Shown here in pieces: positions 1 through 10,340 of a DNA stretch of 64,000 nucleotides; position 1 is the first letter of the stretch; the number at the start of each line of letters is the position of its first letter. The notes beneath the pieces were generated by a model. That model did no database searches and had not been told where the DNA came from. It saw nothing but the letters and a program-made list of their open reading frames with translations. The translations under genes were made by a program, and so were the position numbers. The DNA comes from Lapidilactobacillus bayanensis (GTDB taxonomy: Bacteria > Bacillota > Bacilli > Lactobacillales > Lactobacillaceae): contig NZ_RHOX01000004.1 of assembly GCF_003946695.1 (NCBI RefSeq), positions 47,630 to 111,629 of the forward strand. Direction: 5' to 3'.

Positions 1-524
1 TTGGCTGGTGTTACCGCCGGCAAAGTCCGTTCAGCATGCTGTGGTACTTCTTTGGAACGGCAAGTTGTTAAATGTGTCAATAAAATCGGCCACAACTTCA
101 CAGCATCATCGGAATTTGCAGCACATAATTCTGCCAACACAGTCACTGCATTATCAATCGCAATGACGCTGCCTGTTTCAAGTACAGCAGTAATCAAATC
201 GACTTGTGCAAAAATCTCAGCAGTTCTCAAATTAACAATTTCCGCCAAGGCAGTCATACTTCCCCACACAAGTCGATTATTCTTAGAAGTTAACCCATTC
301 AAGAAAACTTGCACATTATCAGCGATCAATTCTGGTTGGCGCGCACCAACTTCATAAAGCACTTTGATACAATCGTTGGCAATTTTTTGTTTAGCCGTTA
401 AACCGGCCACAATCTCTTGAATACCAGCTAGATCGTGACTGGCAACCAAATCCTCTGCTAGATCAATATTAAGTTGTTGACCTTTTGCACCTTGTTGACT
501 AGCCAACTGTTCAATTCGAGACAT
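1..524 (-). CDS. HEAT-repeat-like protein, partial
   Basis: The reading frame is open from an ATG at 524 to the window edge, so the C-terminus is missing; 174 codons are visible. An upstream GGAGG supports the start. The protein is helical, made of repeating segments of about 35-40 residues (LTAKQKIANDCIKVLYEVGA, MTALAEIVNLRTAEIFAQVD, VTVLAELCAANSDDAVKLWP), which is the look of HEAT/ARM repeats. No catalytic motif or membrane segment is seen. I do not recognise a named family. A scaffold or nucleic-acid-binding role is only a guess. It lies downstream of the suf operon but behind a terminator, so it is probably a separate unit. Confidence 0.75.
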   Translation of the reverse strand, partial: MSRIEQLASQQGAKGQQLNIDLAEDLVASHDLAGIQEIVAGLTAKQKIANDCIKVLYEVGARQPELIADNVQVFLNGLTSKNNRLVWGSMTALAEIVNLRTAEIFAQVDLITAVLETGSVIAIDNAVTVLAELCAANSDDAVKLWPILLTHLTTCRSKEVPQHAERTLPAVTPA

Positions 525-794
525 TAATCAACCTCCGCTAATACTTTTTTAAGTCACACATAAACCAATCGAATTCTCTTTAATTATGCTCAGTTAAATA
601 ACCGATCTTTTGAAAGCTAACCTGCTTTTAGAAAAGCTAGCACTACTATCTGTTCAAGCATGATTTCTGAAATTTTGTTGTACCTAAGTGGCCCGAGAAC
701 TATTCCCTTCTGCCCATCAAATCGTACTACAAAACTAGCTATTTTTAAAAGTGTGCACTGTTGACCAGGCAAAAATAAATAGCGTCAACAATAT

Positions 795-827
795 AAAAAA
801 ACGTAACTGCTAATCTGCAGTTACGTT
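795..827 (-). terminator. Intrinsic terminator of the suf operon
   Basis: A perfect 11-bp inverted repeat (AACGTAACTGC/GCAGTTACGTT) lies just past the sufB stop. On the minus strand it is followed by seven T residues. Confidence 0.85.
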
Positions 828-840
828 CTTACGTGTCGAT

Positions 841-2283
841 CTAGCCAACAGAGCCTTCCATCTCGTACGAAATCAAGCGGTTCAACTCAACGGCATATTC
901 CATTGGCAATTCTTTGGTGAACGGTTCAACGAAGCCCATGATGATCATTTCTGTTGCTTTGGCTTCGGGAATGCCACGGCTCATTAAATAATAAAGTTGT
1001 GTTTCTGAAATTTTCGAGACCTTTGCCTCATGCTCCATGGCGACATTACCGTTTAAAATCTCGTTAAACGGTACAGTATCCGACGTGGATCGTTCATCCA
1101 TTAAAATCGTGTCACACTCCACATGAGCGAAAGAACCATCGCTATCGCGGCCAAAGCGAACCGTCCCACGATAATTGACAGCACCGCCATCTTTAGAAAT
1201 TGACTTGGAAACAATTGAACTCGACGTATTTGGAGCCGCATGAATCATGCGGGCACCATTATCTTGAATGACGCCTTCGCCAGCAACAGCAATCGACAAC
1301 ATCGTGCCTCGCGCACCTTCACCATCCAAGTAAACACTCGGATACTTCATCGTTGTTTTAGAACCAAGATTACCATCGACCCACTCCATTGTGGCGTTCT
1401 TCATTGCTTGAGCGCGTTTGGTCTCAAGACTATAAACATTCTTCGACCAGTTCTGAATCGTCGTATAACGGCAATAAGCGTCATCCTCGACGAAGACTTC
1501 GACGACGGCCGCGTGTAAACTGTCAGAAGAATAGTTAGGCGCGGTACAACCCTCAACGTAATTCACACTAGCATCTTTATCGACAATAATTAACGTTCGT
1601 TCAAACTGACCCGAGTTTTCGGCATTGATGCGGAAATACGACTGAATCGGAATATCTGTCTTCACACCTTTAGGTACATAAATAAACGTACCCCCAGACC
1701 AAACGGCCGAATTCAAGGCGGCAAATTTATTATCATTCATGTGCACTAAGGTCCCGAAATATTGCTTCACCAAATCTGGATATTCTTTCAGCGCTTGATC
1801 AGTACTCATGAAGACAATTCCCAGCTTCTCGAATTCATCACGCATGTTATGATAAACCACTTCTGATTCATATTGCGCGGAAGACCCAGCCAAATATTTA
1901 CGTTCGGCCTCAGGCACACCTAAGCGATCAAAAGTATTTTTGATGGTATCGGGGACTTCTTCCCAATCCCGATATTGCCGATCGGTCGCCTTTTGATAAT
2001 ACAACATGTGATCTAAATCCAAAGCGGATAAATCTGGGCCAAAATCTGGCATGGGCATTTTTAAATAAGTCCGATAAGCCTTCAGTCGATATTCCAGCAT
2101 CCATTCTGGTTCGTTCTTTTCCGCAGAAATCTCGCGGACGGTCGCTTCAGTTAAGCCGCGGCCAGTCGAATAAACTGGCTTAACATTATCGCTGAACCCA
2201 TAATCGTAGTTCTCACCGAGATCAGGGACGGTATTTTCTAACTCTTCATTATTTTTAGTGTTTTTTGTTTTTGCTTCACTCAT
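841..2283 (-). CDS. sufB: Fe-S cluster scaffold subunit SufB
   Basis: SufB is the scaffold subunit of the cytosolic SufBCD complex, on which Fe-S clusters are built before transfer to apoproteins. The 480-residue protein has the SufB/SufD beta-helix core and the typical C-terminal helical region ([20 protein letters not shown]). SufD (3917-5203) shares this region as a paralogue. The start is the ATG at 2283 (MSEAKTK), which has GGAGAGG nine bases upstream. An in-frame ATG at 2301 lies inside sufU and lacks a ribosome site. It overlaps the sufU stop by 8 nt, implying translational coupling. It is the last gene of the suf operon. Confidence 0.95.
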   Translation of the reverse strand: MSEAKTKNTKNNEELENTVPDLGENYDYGFSDNVKPVYSTGRGLTEATVREISAEKNEPEWMLEYRLKAYRTYLKMPMPDFGPDLSALDLDHMLYYQKATDRQYRDWEEVPDTIKNTFDRLGVPEAERKYLAGSSAQYESEVVYHNMRDEFEKLGIVFMSTDQALKEYPDLVKQYFGTLVHMNDNKFAALNSAVWSGGTFIYVPKGVKTDIPIQSYFRINAENSGQFERTLIIVDKDASVNYVEGCTAPNYSSDSLHAAVVEVFVEDDAYCRYTTIQNWSKNVYSLETKRAQAMKNATMEWVDGNLGSKTTMKYPSVYLDGEGARGTMLSIAVAGEGVIQDNGARMIHAAPNTSSSIVSKSISKDGGAVNYRGTVRFGRDSDGSFAHVECDTILMDERSTSDTVPFNEILNGNVAMEHEAKVSKISETQLYYLMSRGIPEAKATEMIIMGFVEPFTKELPMEYAVELNRLISYEMEGSVG

Positions 2284-2725
2284 TATTCTTGGCCTCTCCA
2301 ATCGCTTGTTCTAAGGCTTTCCACGCTAACGTCGCACATTTAATCCGAGCTGGAAATTTGATAACCGTTGCTAGTACAGCAGCATCACCTAATGCATCGA
2401 CATCTTCATCCTCACCAGAGTTGCCCATTAGCATCTCCAGAAATGTTGCAATTTCATGCTGAACGTCAGTCAGTGACTGACCTTTCACCAAGTCAGTCAT
2501 CATACTTGCCGATGCTTGGGAAATTGAACAGCCGTCACCGCTAAACGCGATATCAGCAACACGATCATCTTTTAATTCAACCTGCAACTTAATCACATCG
2601 CCGCAAGTGGGATTGTTCAATGTTACCGTCTGATCAGCAGCAGCGAGGTCGCCGTGATGATGTGGGTGTTGTGCATGATCGAGAATTAATTGTCGGTAAA
2701 GATCACTTAAATTGCCTAAATTCAT
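2276..2725 (-). CDS. sufU: SufU, zinc-dependent sulfurtransferase partner of SufS
   Basis: A 149-residue IscU-like protein. In Firmicutes SufU is a zinc-containing protein that accepts persulfide sulfur from SufS. The expected cysteines are visible in NPTCGD (about residue 41), GDGCSIS (about 66) and RIKCATLAW (near the C-terminus), as is the SufU-type insertion before the last cysteine. The start ATG overlaps the sufS stop in an ATGA junction. Its position between sufS and sufB is the standard Firmicute order. Confidence 0.95.
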   Translation of the reverse strand: MNLGNLSDLYRQLILDHAQHPHHHGDLAAADQTVTLNNPTCGDVIKLQVELKDDRVADIAFSGDGCSISQASASMMTDLVKGQSLTDVQHEIATFLEMLMGNSGEDEDVDALGDAAVLATVIKFPARIKCATLAWKALEQAIGEAKNNE

Positions 2726-3948
2726 ACTTGGAAGAACTCCTTTGTTTCAACAAGTGCTGCGCAGAGTCGATCAACATCAGCTTGATTGTTGTACAAACCA
2801 AAGCTGGCTCGCGTTGTCGCAGAAACACCTAGCGCCTGCATTAAAGGTTGCGCACAATGATGTCCTGCACGAACAGCAACGCCTTGTGTATCCAAAACTG
2901 TTGCCACATCATGAGGATGAACACCATTTAAATTAAAGGTGATCAAAGCTGAACGTGTTGGTCCAGCAGGCGGTCCGTAAATTGTCAAACCTTCAATAGC
3001 TGCTAGTTGCGCATAAGCAGCGTTAACTAATTCCTGTTCATGTGCTTCAATCGCTGGCCAGCCAATTGCTTCGATGTAAGCCAATGCCGCACCCAAACCA
3101 ATTGCCTGGGCAATCGGCATTGTGCCTGCTTCAAACTTCTCTGGGGCAGGTTTAAAGTCAGTGATTTGACGCTGAACCAGATTAATCATTTCGCCGCCAA
3201 ACTCAACTGGATTCATTAAGGTTAACAATTCCCGCTTGCCATACAGTACCCCAATACCAGTTGGTCCGTAAACTTTGTGGCCTGAAAAAGCATAAAAATC
3301 GCAATCAAGGTCCTGCATATCAACCTTAAAATGACCAACAGCCTGTGCACCATCGACGACGACGTAGGCACCGACATCATGAGCCATCTTAGTCATTTGT
3401 TTAACGGGATTAATTGTTCCCAAGACATTCGACACATGTGTAAAAGCGACAATTTTGGTTTTAGCACTTAACAAATCAGCATACTGAGCTAAATCAAGTT
3501 CACCTTGCTCATTTATTTCTACATAACGTAACTTTACACCGGCGCGTTGGGCGGCCTGTTGCCACGGCACAAGATTACTATGATGTTCCATCACTGTAAT
3601 GATAATTTCATCACCAGCCTGCAAGACTTGACTCGCAAAACCTAAGGCGACCCAATTCAAACTAGTTGTCGTTCCCCGGGTGAAAATAACTTCGTCCGTT
3701 GCGGCATGAATGAACTTGGCAACGTGTTGTCGCACACCTTCGTACCCTTCAGTCGCTCGTTCAGCTAAGGTATAAACGCCACGATGAATATTGGCATTGT
3801 CATGTTCATAATAATGGGTTAATGCGTCAATCACAGCCTGCGGTTTTTGCGTCGTTGCCGCATTGTCTAAGTAGGTTAATGGCTCACCATTAATTTTTTC
3901 GTTGAGAATGGGGAAATCATTCCGCGCTATCGCGATGTTTTTGACCAT
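2722..3948 (-). CDS. sufS: Cysteine desulfurase SufS
   Basis: A PLP-dependent group II cysteine desulfurase that takes sulfur from cysteine for cluster assembly and passes it to SufU. The PLP lysine lies in FSGHKVYGPTGIG. The catalytic cysteine lies in the short RAGHHCAQP loop near the C-terminus, as in SufS-type enzymes. The start is the ATG at 3948, seven bases after AGGAAG; an in-frame TTG three bases upstream is too close to that site. It overlaps the end of sufD by 32 nt and the start of sufU by 4 nt. Confidence 0.95.
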   Translation of the reverse strand: MVKNIAIARNDFPILNEKINGEPLTYLDNAATTQKPQAVIDALTHYYEHDNANIHRGVYTLAERATEGYEGVRQHVAKFIHAATDEVIFTRGTTTSLNWVALGFASQVLQAGDEIIITVMEHHSNLVPWQQAAQRAGVKLRYVEINEQGELDLAQYADLLSAKTKIVAFTHVSNVLGTINPVKQMTKMAHDVGAYVVVDGAQAVGHFKVDMQDLDCDFYAFSGHKVYGPTGIGVLYGKRELLTLMNPVEFGGEMINLVQRQITDFKPAPEKFEAGTMPIAQAIGLGAALAYIEAIGWPAIEAHEQELVNAAYAQLAAIEGLTIYGPPAGPTRSALITFNLNGVHPHDVATVLDTQGVAVRAGHHCAQPLMQALGVSATTRASFGLYNNQADVDRLCAALVETKEFFQV

Positions 3949-5203
3949 CAATTAACTTCCTTTCAATGGTACGCTTCAAGGCATCACGTGCCTCAGCCGA
4001 AGGAATCTCGGCCAAAACAGAACCTAAGAATCCACGAATCACTAATCGTTCTGCCACATCTTTCGACAGACCACGGCTCATTAAATAATACATTTGTGAT
4101 TGATCAACACGACCAACAGAGGCTGCGTGACCAGCACGAACATCATTTTCGTCAATTAAGAGAATAGGATTAGCATCACCGCGTGCAGTCCGCGACAACA
4201 TCAAGACTCGGTTCTCTTGTTGCGCATCAGAATCACGTGCGCCACGTACAATATGCCCAATACCATTAAAGATTAACGTCGCATCCGACAAAATCACACC
4301 GTGTTGTAAAATATTACCTTCTGTATGTTGACCGTAGTTCGTAATCCGGGTCGTCACACCTTGAGACTGACTTCCGGTTGCAATCGCCACGGCCTTAAAC
4401 TCTGTATGACTACCTTCACCAACCAAATCCGTATTAAAATCTGATAAAATATCGCCGTCATTCATTAAGCCGAGTGCCCAATCAAGCCGCGCATTTTTCA
4501 TTAGATACGCGCGCCGAGCCAAATATGCAACCGTTTGTATGCGATCAATCGCGGTAAAGTGAACGTGAGCACCTTGCTCAAGAATTAATTCTTCAACGAT
4601 ATTTCCACTAATTACTTGCTCATCGTCAGATTGCCGACTTTCCAAAATCGTCAGGTCGCTATCCTCACCAGCAACGAGCAAGACATGATGGACATAAGTT
4701 TGTCCTGTTGTTGTATCTTGCTGAAAATTCAGCGTCAGTGGTTCCGTCAATTTAACATTTTGCGGAACGTAGATGAAAACACCACTATTGACCGACGCCG
4801 CGTGATAAGCCGCCAGTTGATGTGCAGATTTTGGTAATGCCAGTGTCATATAATACTTAGCAAATAACTCCGGATATTGCGCCTGGGCCGTAAAAAAGTC
4901 TAAGACAACAACGCCGGTTGCTTGCGCCTCTGCAGACAGTTTAATCGTGGCTGGTTTTGTCCCTTGTTGATCGACGTTTACTGTTATTGGTTGTTGAGCC
5001 ACAACAGACGTATTATTTGCAACGAAAGGTTGACCTTCATCTAATAACCAACGGCGATAATTAATCTTGGGAAACTCTGCCAACGGTAAATCTAAATATT
5101 GTTGCAAGGCAGTCATACGGATGGCGGTCATCGCAGCAGTTTCGTGATGCGCTTGACTGAACGCCTTTAAGTCAGCTGCAGTTGTAAAAGGTTGTTTTTT
5201 CAC
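3917..5203 (-). CDS. sufD: Fe-S assembly protein SufD
   Basis: SufD is the SufB paralogue and partner in the SufBC2D scaffold complex. The C-terminal domain carries the family signature with DENDVRAGHAASVGRVD and QMYYLMSRGL. The N-terminal part is more divergent, as is usual for SufD. Two in-frame GTG codons compete for the start. The one at 5212 directly abuts the AGGAGG ribosome site. The one at 5203 is eight bases from it, so 5203 (MKKQPFTTA) is chosen. It sits 12 bases after sufC. Confidence 0.93.
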   Translation of the reverse strand: MKKQPFTTAADLKAFSQAHHETAAMTAIRMTALQQYLDLPLAEFPKINYRRWLLDEGQPFVANNTSVVAQQPITVNVDQQGTKPATIKLSAEAQATGVVVLDFFTAQAQYPELFAKYYMTLALPKSAHQLAAYHAASVNSGVFIYVPQNVKLTEPLTLNFQQDTTTGQTYVHHVLLVAGEDSDLTILESRQSDDEQVISGNIVEELILEQGAHVHFTAIDRIQTVAYLARRAYLMKNARLDWALGLMNDGDILSDFNTDLVGEGSHTEFKAVAIATGSQSQGVTTRITNYGQHTEGNILQHGVILSDATLIFNGIGHIVRGARDSDAQQENRVLMLSRTARGDANPILLIDENDVRAGHAASVGRVDQSQMYYLMSRGLSKDVAERLVIRGFLGSVLAEIPSAEARDALKRTIERKLIDGQKHRDSAE

Positions 5204-5215
5204 AGAACTCACCTC

Positions 5216-6004
5216 CTACTCTTCATCCGTCAATTTAACATCAAGACCTAATTCATCACGTAAACCAGCGTACCCTTCATCTTCCAGTTTAGTTGCCAAA
5301 CTAGCGTTACCAGATTTAACGACTTTACCACCCATCATCACGTGAACAACATCAGGCGTAATATAATCCAACAACCGTTCATAGTGTGTAATAATCAAGG
5401 CGCCAAAATCGTCACTACGCATTGAATTAACACCCTTAGCAACAACTTTCATCGCATCAATATCGAGACCAGAATCAATTTCGTCAAGAATGGCAAAGGT
5501 TGGTTTTATCATCAATAATTGCAAAATTTCATTACGTTTCTTCTCGCCGCCAGAAAAGCCTTGGTTCAAATAACGCTCAGCCATTTTTTCATTCATATCT
5601 AATATTTCAAGATTCTTATCTAGCTCTTTAATGAAAGCTCGTACAGAAATCGGATTATCTTCAGGGCGCCGAGCATTAATTGCTGACCGCATAAATTCAG
5701 CGTTAGTCACACCCATAATCTCTGCAGGATACTGCATCCCTAAGAACAAACCGGCGCGAGCGCGTTCGTCAACAGGTTTACCTAGTAAACTCTCACCGTT
5801 TAAAATAATATCGCCTTCAGTAATCGTGTAGCGCGGATTGCCCATGATTGTTTCCGAAAGTGTTGATTTACCAGTTCCATTCGGACCCATAATGGCATGA
5901 ATCTCACCACTATTCATTGAAAGGTTAACACCCTTGAGGATTTCTTTGTGCTCACTCTCATCATCCACGCGGACGTGAAGATTTTTGACCGTTAAGTTTG
6001 CCAT
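5216..6004 (-). CDS. sufC: Fe-S assembly ATPase SufC
   Basis: An ABC-type ATPase that drives the SufBCD scaffold. It is cytosolic and not a transporter. It has Walker A GPNGTGKST near residue 40, the signature GFSGGEKKRNEI, Walker B FAILDEIDSGLD, which is the SufC variant, and the H-loop ITHYERLL. It is 262 residues, the usual length. The ATG at 6004 is preceded by GTGAGGT. It is the first gene of the five-gene suf operon. Upstream lies a long repeat-filled intergenic region and no clear promoter could be chosen. Confidence 0.96.
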   Translation of the reverse strand: MANLTVKNLHVRVDDESEHKEILKGVNLSMNSGEIHAIMGPNGTGKSTLSETIMGNPRYTITEGDIILNGESLLGKPVDERARAGLFLGMQYPAEIMGVTNAEFMRSAINARRPEDNPISVRAFIKELDKNLEILDMNEKMAERYLNQGFSGGEKKRNEILQLLMIKPTFAILDEIDSGLDIDAMKVVAKGVNSMRSDDFGALIITHYERLLDYITPDVVHVMMGGKVVKSGNASLATKLEDEGYAGLRDELGLDVKLTDEE

Positions 6005-6186
6005 AATTTACCTCACTATTTTAATTTACGAATATACCAATTCTATATAACCACCTAATTCTATTACTGCCTAAAATCAATTGCAACCGTCAGCGGCCAA
6101 TTAGAATGACTATTATCTAAATCACATCTCACCGCGAAAATTCTAAATAGTTTATTTCAAATCTAAGTTTGTTCGTCAACGATCAG

Positions 6187-6921
6187 TCCTAGAACTGTTA
6201 TTTTGTACTTCTTCGTGCCTGCGGGAAATACGCTGGTGGAACGCTGCGAGCATCGGTTTGAGCCGAATGAAACTAATTTATCTTGAATGTGAACTTTATT
6301 CAGAGCGGTAAGCCCTAGAACTGTTATGCTGTGGTTCTTCGTGCCTGTGGGAAATGCGCTGGTGGAACGCTGCGAGCTTGGTTTGAGCCGAATAAAAACC
6401 GATTCGTCTCAAACTCAAGCTTTCTTGTAAATGGTAAACCATTAACAAGAATTCCGCGGCTGACTACGATTTTCCTCCGGCACTGACAAAAGTGCGTTAG
6501 TGCCGCCTTAACCACAATTTTGTGTTTCTAAATATTAGAAGGTAATTCAACCACACACCAATTCAGTGCTTGCGCAAAGGTTGCCATCTTGCTTGCTAAG
6601 TGGCGGCAAATAAATACCGCTCAGTAGTGACATTAATGTTAGCAATTTATTGCTTACATTAAGGCTCGTATTTGAGACGATTTGCCCTTCAATCGGCTCA
6701 AATCGACGCCCACTACGTTCCAGCGAAAGTATTTATTTGCCGCCACGATATCCACCACATCTCATCAGCAACCTTTGCACAAGCGCGAACAACCACAACA
6801 TAGCAGCTTTGGTTTCCACCACTTTGATTAGTTCCAGCGAAAGTATTTATTTACCGCCACGGTATCCGCCACCATCTCATTAGCAACCTTTGTACAAGCG
6901 CGGAGAACCACAACAATTTTG
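6187..6921 (-). repeat. Family A large palindromic repeat, copy 1
   Basis: This fills the gap between the rodA 3' end and sufC. On the plus strand it starts with two direct units (6187, 6312) beginning CCTAGAACTGTTAT and running through TTCTTCGTGCCTG and CGCTGGTGGAACGCTGCGAG. Then come nested hairpins: GTTTGAG/CTCAAAC, a palindrome at 6422-6451 and one at 6633-6662. Arms at 6600-6617 and 6729-6746 pair with each other. It ends in two inverted units finishing near 6921. No plausible protein is encoded. It is marked minus because it follows the minus-strand gene rodA, whose terminator here lies between gene and repeat. Confidence 0.85.
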
Positions 6922-6923
6922 TC

Positions 6924-6959
6924 AAAAAAAGCCACAACGAAGAAAAATTCGTCATGACT
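6924..6959 (-). terminator. Intrinsic terminator after rodA
   Basis: On the minus strand a 12-bp stem (AGTCATGACGAA with TTCGTTGTGGCT, counting G-U pairs) is followed by TTTTTTTG, starting nine bases after the rodA stop. Confidence 0.75.
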
Positions 6960-6967
6960 TCTTTTAA

Positions 6968-8167
6968 TTAACGCTGATTAACGCGACTGTACATGTAGCT
7001 CTTATAATGATAGCGCATCGACATAATCAGACCAATACCAATCATATTCCCTAACAATGCCGAACCACCCTGCGATACGAACGGCAATGGAATACCCGTC
7101 AGCGGCAAGAGACCGATACTCATCCCGATGTTTTCAAAGACGTGAAACAAAATCATCATGATCACACCAGTTGAAACATAGGCGTAAAATTCATTTTTTG
7201 TATCGAACGTTACCTTGATCATTTGATAAATCAACATGAAGTACACCAGGATCAAGAAGCAACCACCGATAAAGCCAAAATTCTCACCAATCACTGAGAA
7301 AATCATATCTGATTCTCGAACGGGTACATAAACCTTTGAAACGTTAAACCCACGACCGGTCATTCGTCCGGAACCAATTGCTTTCATACTTTGCCATAAT
7401 TGATAACCACTGTTACTCGTATCTTGCGAAGGATTTAACCAGTTATTAATTCGATCAAATTGATAGGCATGAAAGCCAATCATCCCCAGTAAACTTCGTC
7501 CCCAAGAAGTGGTAACTAATAAAATGGCTAAGCCACCCACTAACACTACAGCAGCAATCGCCGGCGCCAAGATTTTCCACGTTATGCCGGAAACTAAAAC
7601 CACACCACTAAAAATCGCCAGAAAGACCAACATCGTCCCAAAATCATTTTGTAGTTTTAACAAAACAAGAATAGGCAATGTCCAAATTAACATTTTACCT
7701 AGGAGCCTAAAATCATTCTGAACCGTGTGTTTGAATTTCGAATTATGCTGAGTGACGACGCGTCCTAACATGATAATGAAAGCTGGTTTCATAACTTCTG
7801 ATGGCTGAAAGGTAAAGCTACCAATGGCAAACCAACTTCTAGCACCATTTGACGCCGCACGTTGACGATCATACAAGAACAGAACAGAAATTAACAGAAT
7901 AATTCCTAATCCATAAGCATAAGGTGCAATTTTCCAAAGTTGGCCAACGTCGAATTGCATGATGACAATCACCGCAATGCCACCAATTACGTACCAAGCC
8001 AGTTGCATGACAACGGCACGCAATGGTGTGCTAGTGGGACTGGTATCATGAACCGTCGCCACATAAATCGCCATGATACTAAAAATAGCCAAGATTAAAA
8101 TCGACAAAAGAATACCGTAATCAATACGATCGGTATTTCCACTCCACGAATGTTTTCTAGCTGGCAT
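6968..8167 (-). CDS. rodA: Peptidoglycan glycosyltransferase RodA (SEDS family)
   Basis: A polytopic membrane protein of 399 residues with about ten hydrophobic segments. SEDS proteins polymerise glycan strands from lipid II. RodA acts in lateral wall growth with a class B PBP. Visible family motifs are RAASNGARSW near residue 105, FQPSEVMK, the loop KAIGSGRMTGRGF, and the C-terminal GLLPLTGIPLPFVSQGGSALL. FtsW is the main alternative. The gene neighbourhood (DUF2969, murA) matches the lactobacillar rodA locus. The ATG at 8167 follows GGTAGG. Confidence 0.9.
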   Translation of the reverse strand: MPARKHSWSGNTDRIDYGILLSILILAIFSIMAIYVATVHDTSPTSTPLRAVVMQLAWYVIGGIAVIVIMQFDVGQLWKIAPYAYGLGIILLISVLFLYDRQRAASNGARSWFAIGSFTFQPSEVMKPAFIIMLGRVVTQHNSKFKHTVQNDFRLLGKMLIWTLPILVLLKLQNDFGTMLVFLAIFSGVVLVSGITWKILAPAIAAVVLVGGLAILLVTTSWGRSLLGMIGFHAYQFDRINNWLNPSQDTSNSGYQLWQSMKAIGSGRMTGRGFNVSKVYVPVRESDMIFSVIGENFGFIGGCFLILVYFMLIYQMIKVTFDTKNEFYAYVSTGVIMMILFHVFENIGMSIGLLPLTGIPLPFVSQGGSALLGNMIGIGLIMSMRYHYKSYMYSRVNQR

Positions 8168-8248
8168 ACTAACCTACCTTTTATCGTTCTCTTTAAAAAT
8201 AAACCACTAGTTAGAAACCTGTCTAGTAGCTAACTATAATCTACACCA

Positions 8249-8470
8249 TTAGTGCTGATGTAAATTATAAGTCATTAATAAGTTTTGTGTTGCTTCACTT
8301 AACGTCTTGTGACGACCGGGGTTGGCATTGTCGGCACCATAATAACTGAGAAATCGTTTATTCTCAGCAACAATTCGACCAATCATTTGCCCCTTCGCTG
8401 TTTGTAATTCCCAATGTTCATCATCTTGATCAACTAACTTCACTTGAATTGGATCTAATTGCTTTGCCAT
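8249..8470 (-). CDS. DUF2969 family protein
   Basis: A small 73-residue, soluble, lactobacillar protein with a beta-rich N-terminal part (QVKLVDQDDEHWELQTAKG) and a short helical tail. It matches my memory of DUF2969, which sits next to rodA/mreB genes in lactobacilli. The function is unknown. The ATG follows AAGGAGTAATAC. It lies 3 nt after yidD, in the same operon as murA and rodA. Confidence 0.8.
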   Translation of the reverse strand: MAKQLDPIQVKLVDQDDEHWELQTAKGQMIGRIVAENKRFLSYYGADNANPGRHKTLSEATQNLLMTYNLHQH

Positions 8471-8473
8471 GTA

Positions 8474-8779
8474 TTACTCCTTAACTTTTACTTTATCTGG
8501 ATGAAACTTAGCCGCGATAATTTGATCTTCATAGCGTTCAGGATGAGGATTGCGAAAAATCGTAAAATTATCTGGCACTGGATCAAATCCGCCACGAACA
8601 AAAGGATTGCAACGCAAAATTCGTGCTGTCCCCATAATTAGTCCAGCAAAAGGACCGTGTTTCTCGACTGCTTGCAACATATAATTAGAACAAGTTGGAT
8701 AATAGCGACAATGTGGTCGTGACAAGGGCGAAATATATTTTTGATACCAGCGAATTAACCAAATAAAAATCTTTTTCAT
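8474..8779 (-). CDS. yidD: YidD membrane protein insertion efficiency factor
   Basis: A 101-residue protein with the diagnostic YidD pattern: [21 protein letters not shown], and [17 protein letters not shown]. Three conserved cysteines are visible. YidD is a small membrane-associated factor that aids YidC-dependent insertion. It is usually beside rnpA/yidC; in lactobacilli it can be elsewhere, as here. AGAGG precedes the ATG at 8779. Confidence 0.93.
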   Translation of the reverse strand: MKKIFIWLIRWYQKYISPLSRPHCRYYPTCSNYMLQAVEKHGPFAGLIMGTARILRCNPFVRGGFDPVPDNFTIFRNPHPERYEDQIIAAKFHPDKVKVKE

Positions 8780-8790
8780 TTAATTTGCCT

Positions 8791-8976
8791 CTAACGTAAG
8801 AAATCCAAAATATGCTCCCAAGTTTTTGGTGAGAATACTGTTAAAGGACTACCGACTCCAGAAATAGCATAGCCAATTATTGCGCCAATTAAAACAGCAA
8901 CCACAATGGCGATAATTAACCAACCAATTTTTTTGAGTACTGCACCTGCATATGAACCGCTCACTTTAAATCTCAT
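8791..8976 (-). CDS. EpuA-like small membrane protein
   Basis: A 61-residue protein with one transmembrane segment (IGWLIIAIVVAVLIGAIIGY) after a basic N-terminus. Small proteins of this kind next to murA belong to the EpuA family, often mislabelled 'RNA polymerase subunit beta'. The role is unknown, presumably envelope-related. The ATG follows GGAGTGATTAA. It lies 30 nt after murA in the same direction. Confidence 0.75.
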   Translation of the reverse strand: MRFKVSGSYAGAVLKKIGWLIIAIVVAVLIGAIIGYAISGVGSPLTVFSPKTWEHILDFLR

Positions 8977-9006
8977 TTAATCACTCCGACTATCTACGTC
9001 TTTTCT

Positions 9007-10326
9007 TTATACTGAAGGATAACTACTTATCACGTTCAAAACCGGACGTTCGGTACCATCTTCAGCGACATCACTACGACGAATATCAGCGCCCAACTGA
9101 CTCAACTTCTGATGCAATAAATAGTAACCACGATCTAAATAATGTAATTTACTAACCCGTGTTTCCCCGGTCGCAACTAATCCCGCCAATACCAATGCAG
9201 CAGCAGCGCGCAAGTCTGTTGCTTCTACAGGCGCACCATGCAACTGTGTCGGGCCGTGAAGCAACACAGTATTACCTTCAATTTCAATTTGCGCGTTCAT
9301 TCTCCGCAATTCGTTGACATGCATAAAGCGATTTTCAAACACTGTCTCATTCATCAAACTGGTGCCATCAGCCATTAACTGGGCAATCGTCATTTGCGGT
9401 TGTAAGTCCGTCGGAAAACCTGGATGAGGCATCGTCTTGACATTAACCGGCTGCAAATGTTCGGGACCAACGACGCGGACGCCTTCTGGCAATTCATCAA
9501 TGGTGACACCCATTTCTAATAATTTAGAAATCAAAGGGCGATTATGAGCCGCAACAGCATCTTTGATCAAAACATTACCTTGGGTGATAGCGGCGCCAAC
9601 CATGAAAGTTCCAGCCTCAATTCGATCTTGAACCACTTGATGGACCGTACCGTTTAGTTCTGATACCCCAACAATTTTGATTGTCTCGGTTCCAGCACCG
9701 GTAATTTTAGCACCCATACTTGCCAAAAAAATCGCCAAGTCAACGATTTCTGGTTCACGGGCGGCATTATCAATATAAGTTGTTCCCTCGGCTAAAGTTG
9801 CGGCCATCATAATGTTCTCGGTTGCCCCAACACTTGGAAAATCTAAATAAATCGGCGCACCAATTAATTTGCTGGCTTCAGCCTCAATAAACCCGTTATT
9901 TTGCGTAATTCGAGCGCCCAATTGGCGCAAGCCTTTTAAATGCAAATCTATCGGTCGAGAACCAATTGCACAACCGCCAGGCATTGCTACCCTAGCTTTG
10001 CCTTGGCGTGCTAGTAGTGGCCCTAAAACGACAATCGAAGCACGCATTTGTGAGACTAGCTCGAAAGGTGCTTCCTCAGAAAGTTTCCCAGTTGCGTCGA
10101 TCATCAAAACGCGTTCCCGTTCATCAAATTCAGTATGCACATTTAAAGCTTCCAAAACTGAACGCATTGTCAAAACATCTGCAAGTAATGGCACGTTTTC
10201 AATTTGATTAACGCCTTCTTCAGCAAGTAATGCTGCGGCCATGATCGGCAACACCGCGTTTTTTGCACCGTCAATCTCAACGGTTCCAACCAACCGGTGA
10301 CCACCGTTAATAATAATTTCTTCCAT
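9007..10326 (-). CDS. murA: UDP-N-acetylglucosamine 1-carboxyvinyltransferase MurA
   Basis: The first committed enzyme of peptidoglycan synthesis, adding enolpyruvate from PEP to UDP-GlcNAc in the cytosol. It is 439 residues. N-terminal KN (residues 22-23 of DGAKNAVLP) is present, as is the catalytic cysteine C119 in [11 protein letters not shown], which is the fosfomycin target. [12 protein letters not shown] lies near the C-terminus. Firmicutes often have two MurA copies; the position beside DUF1146 and the atp operon matches the MurA1/MurAA copy. Confidence 0.96.
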   Translation of the reverse strand: MEEIIINGGHRLVGTVEIDGAKNAVLPIMAAALLAEEGVNQIENVPLLADVLTMRSVLEALNVHTEFDERERVLMIDATGKLSEEAPFELVSQMRASIVVLGPLLARQGKARVAMPGGCAIGSRPIDLHLKGLRQLGARITQNNGFIEAEASKLIGAPIYLDFPSVGATENIMMAATLAEGTTYIDNAAREPEIVDLAIFLASMGAKITGAGTETIKIVGVSELNGTVHQVVQDRIEAGTFMVGAAITQGNVLIKDAVAAHNRPLISKLLEMGVTIDELPEGVRVVGPEHLQPVNVKTMPHPGFPTDLQPQMTIAQLMADGTSLMNETVFENRFMHVNELRRMNAQIEIEGNTVLLHGPTQLHGAPVEATDLRAAAALVLAGLVATGETRVSKLHYLDRGYYLLHQKLSQLGADIRRSDVAEDGTERPVLNVISSYPSV

Positions 10327-10340
10327 TATGGACCCCTTTA

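Noticed and set aside
1..357. Plus-strand ORF of 118 codons
   Set aside because: It runs opposite to the HEAT-like gene, which has a ribosome site and a protein-like sequence; the plus frame has neither.
6187..6921. Insertion sequence or MITE with transposase remnant
   Set aside because: No transposase frame is seen and no target-site duplication could be recognised; a non-autonomous element is not excluded.
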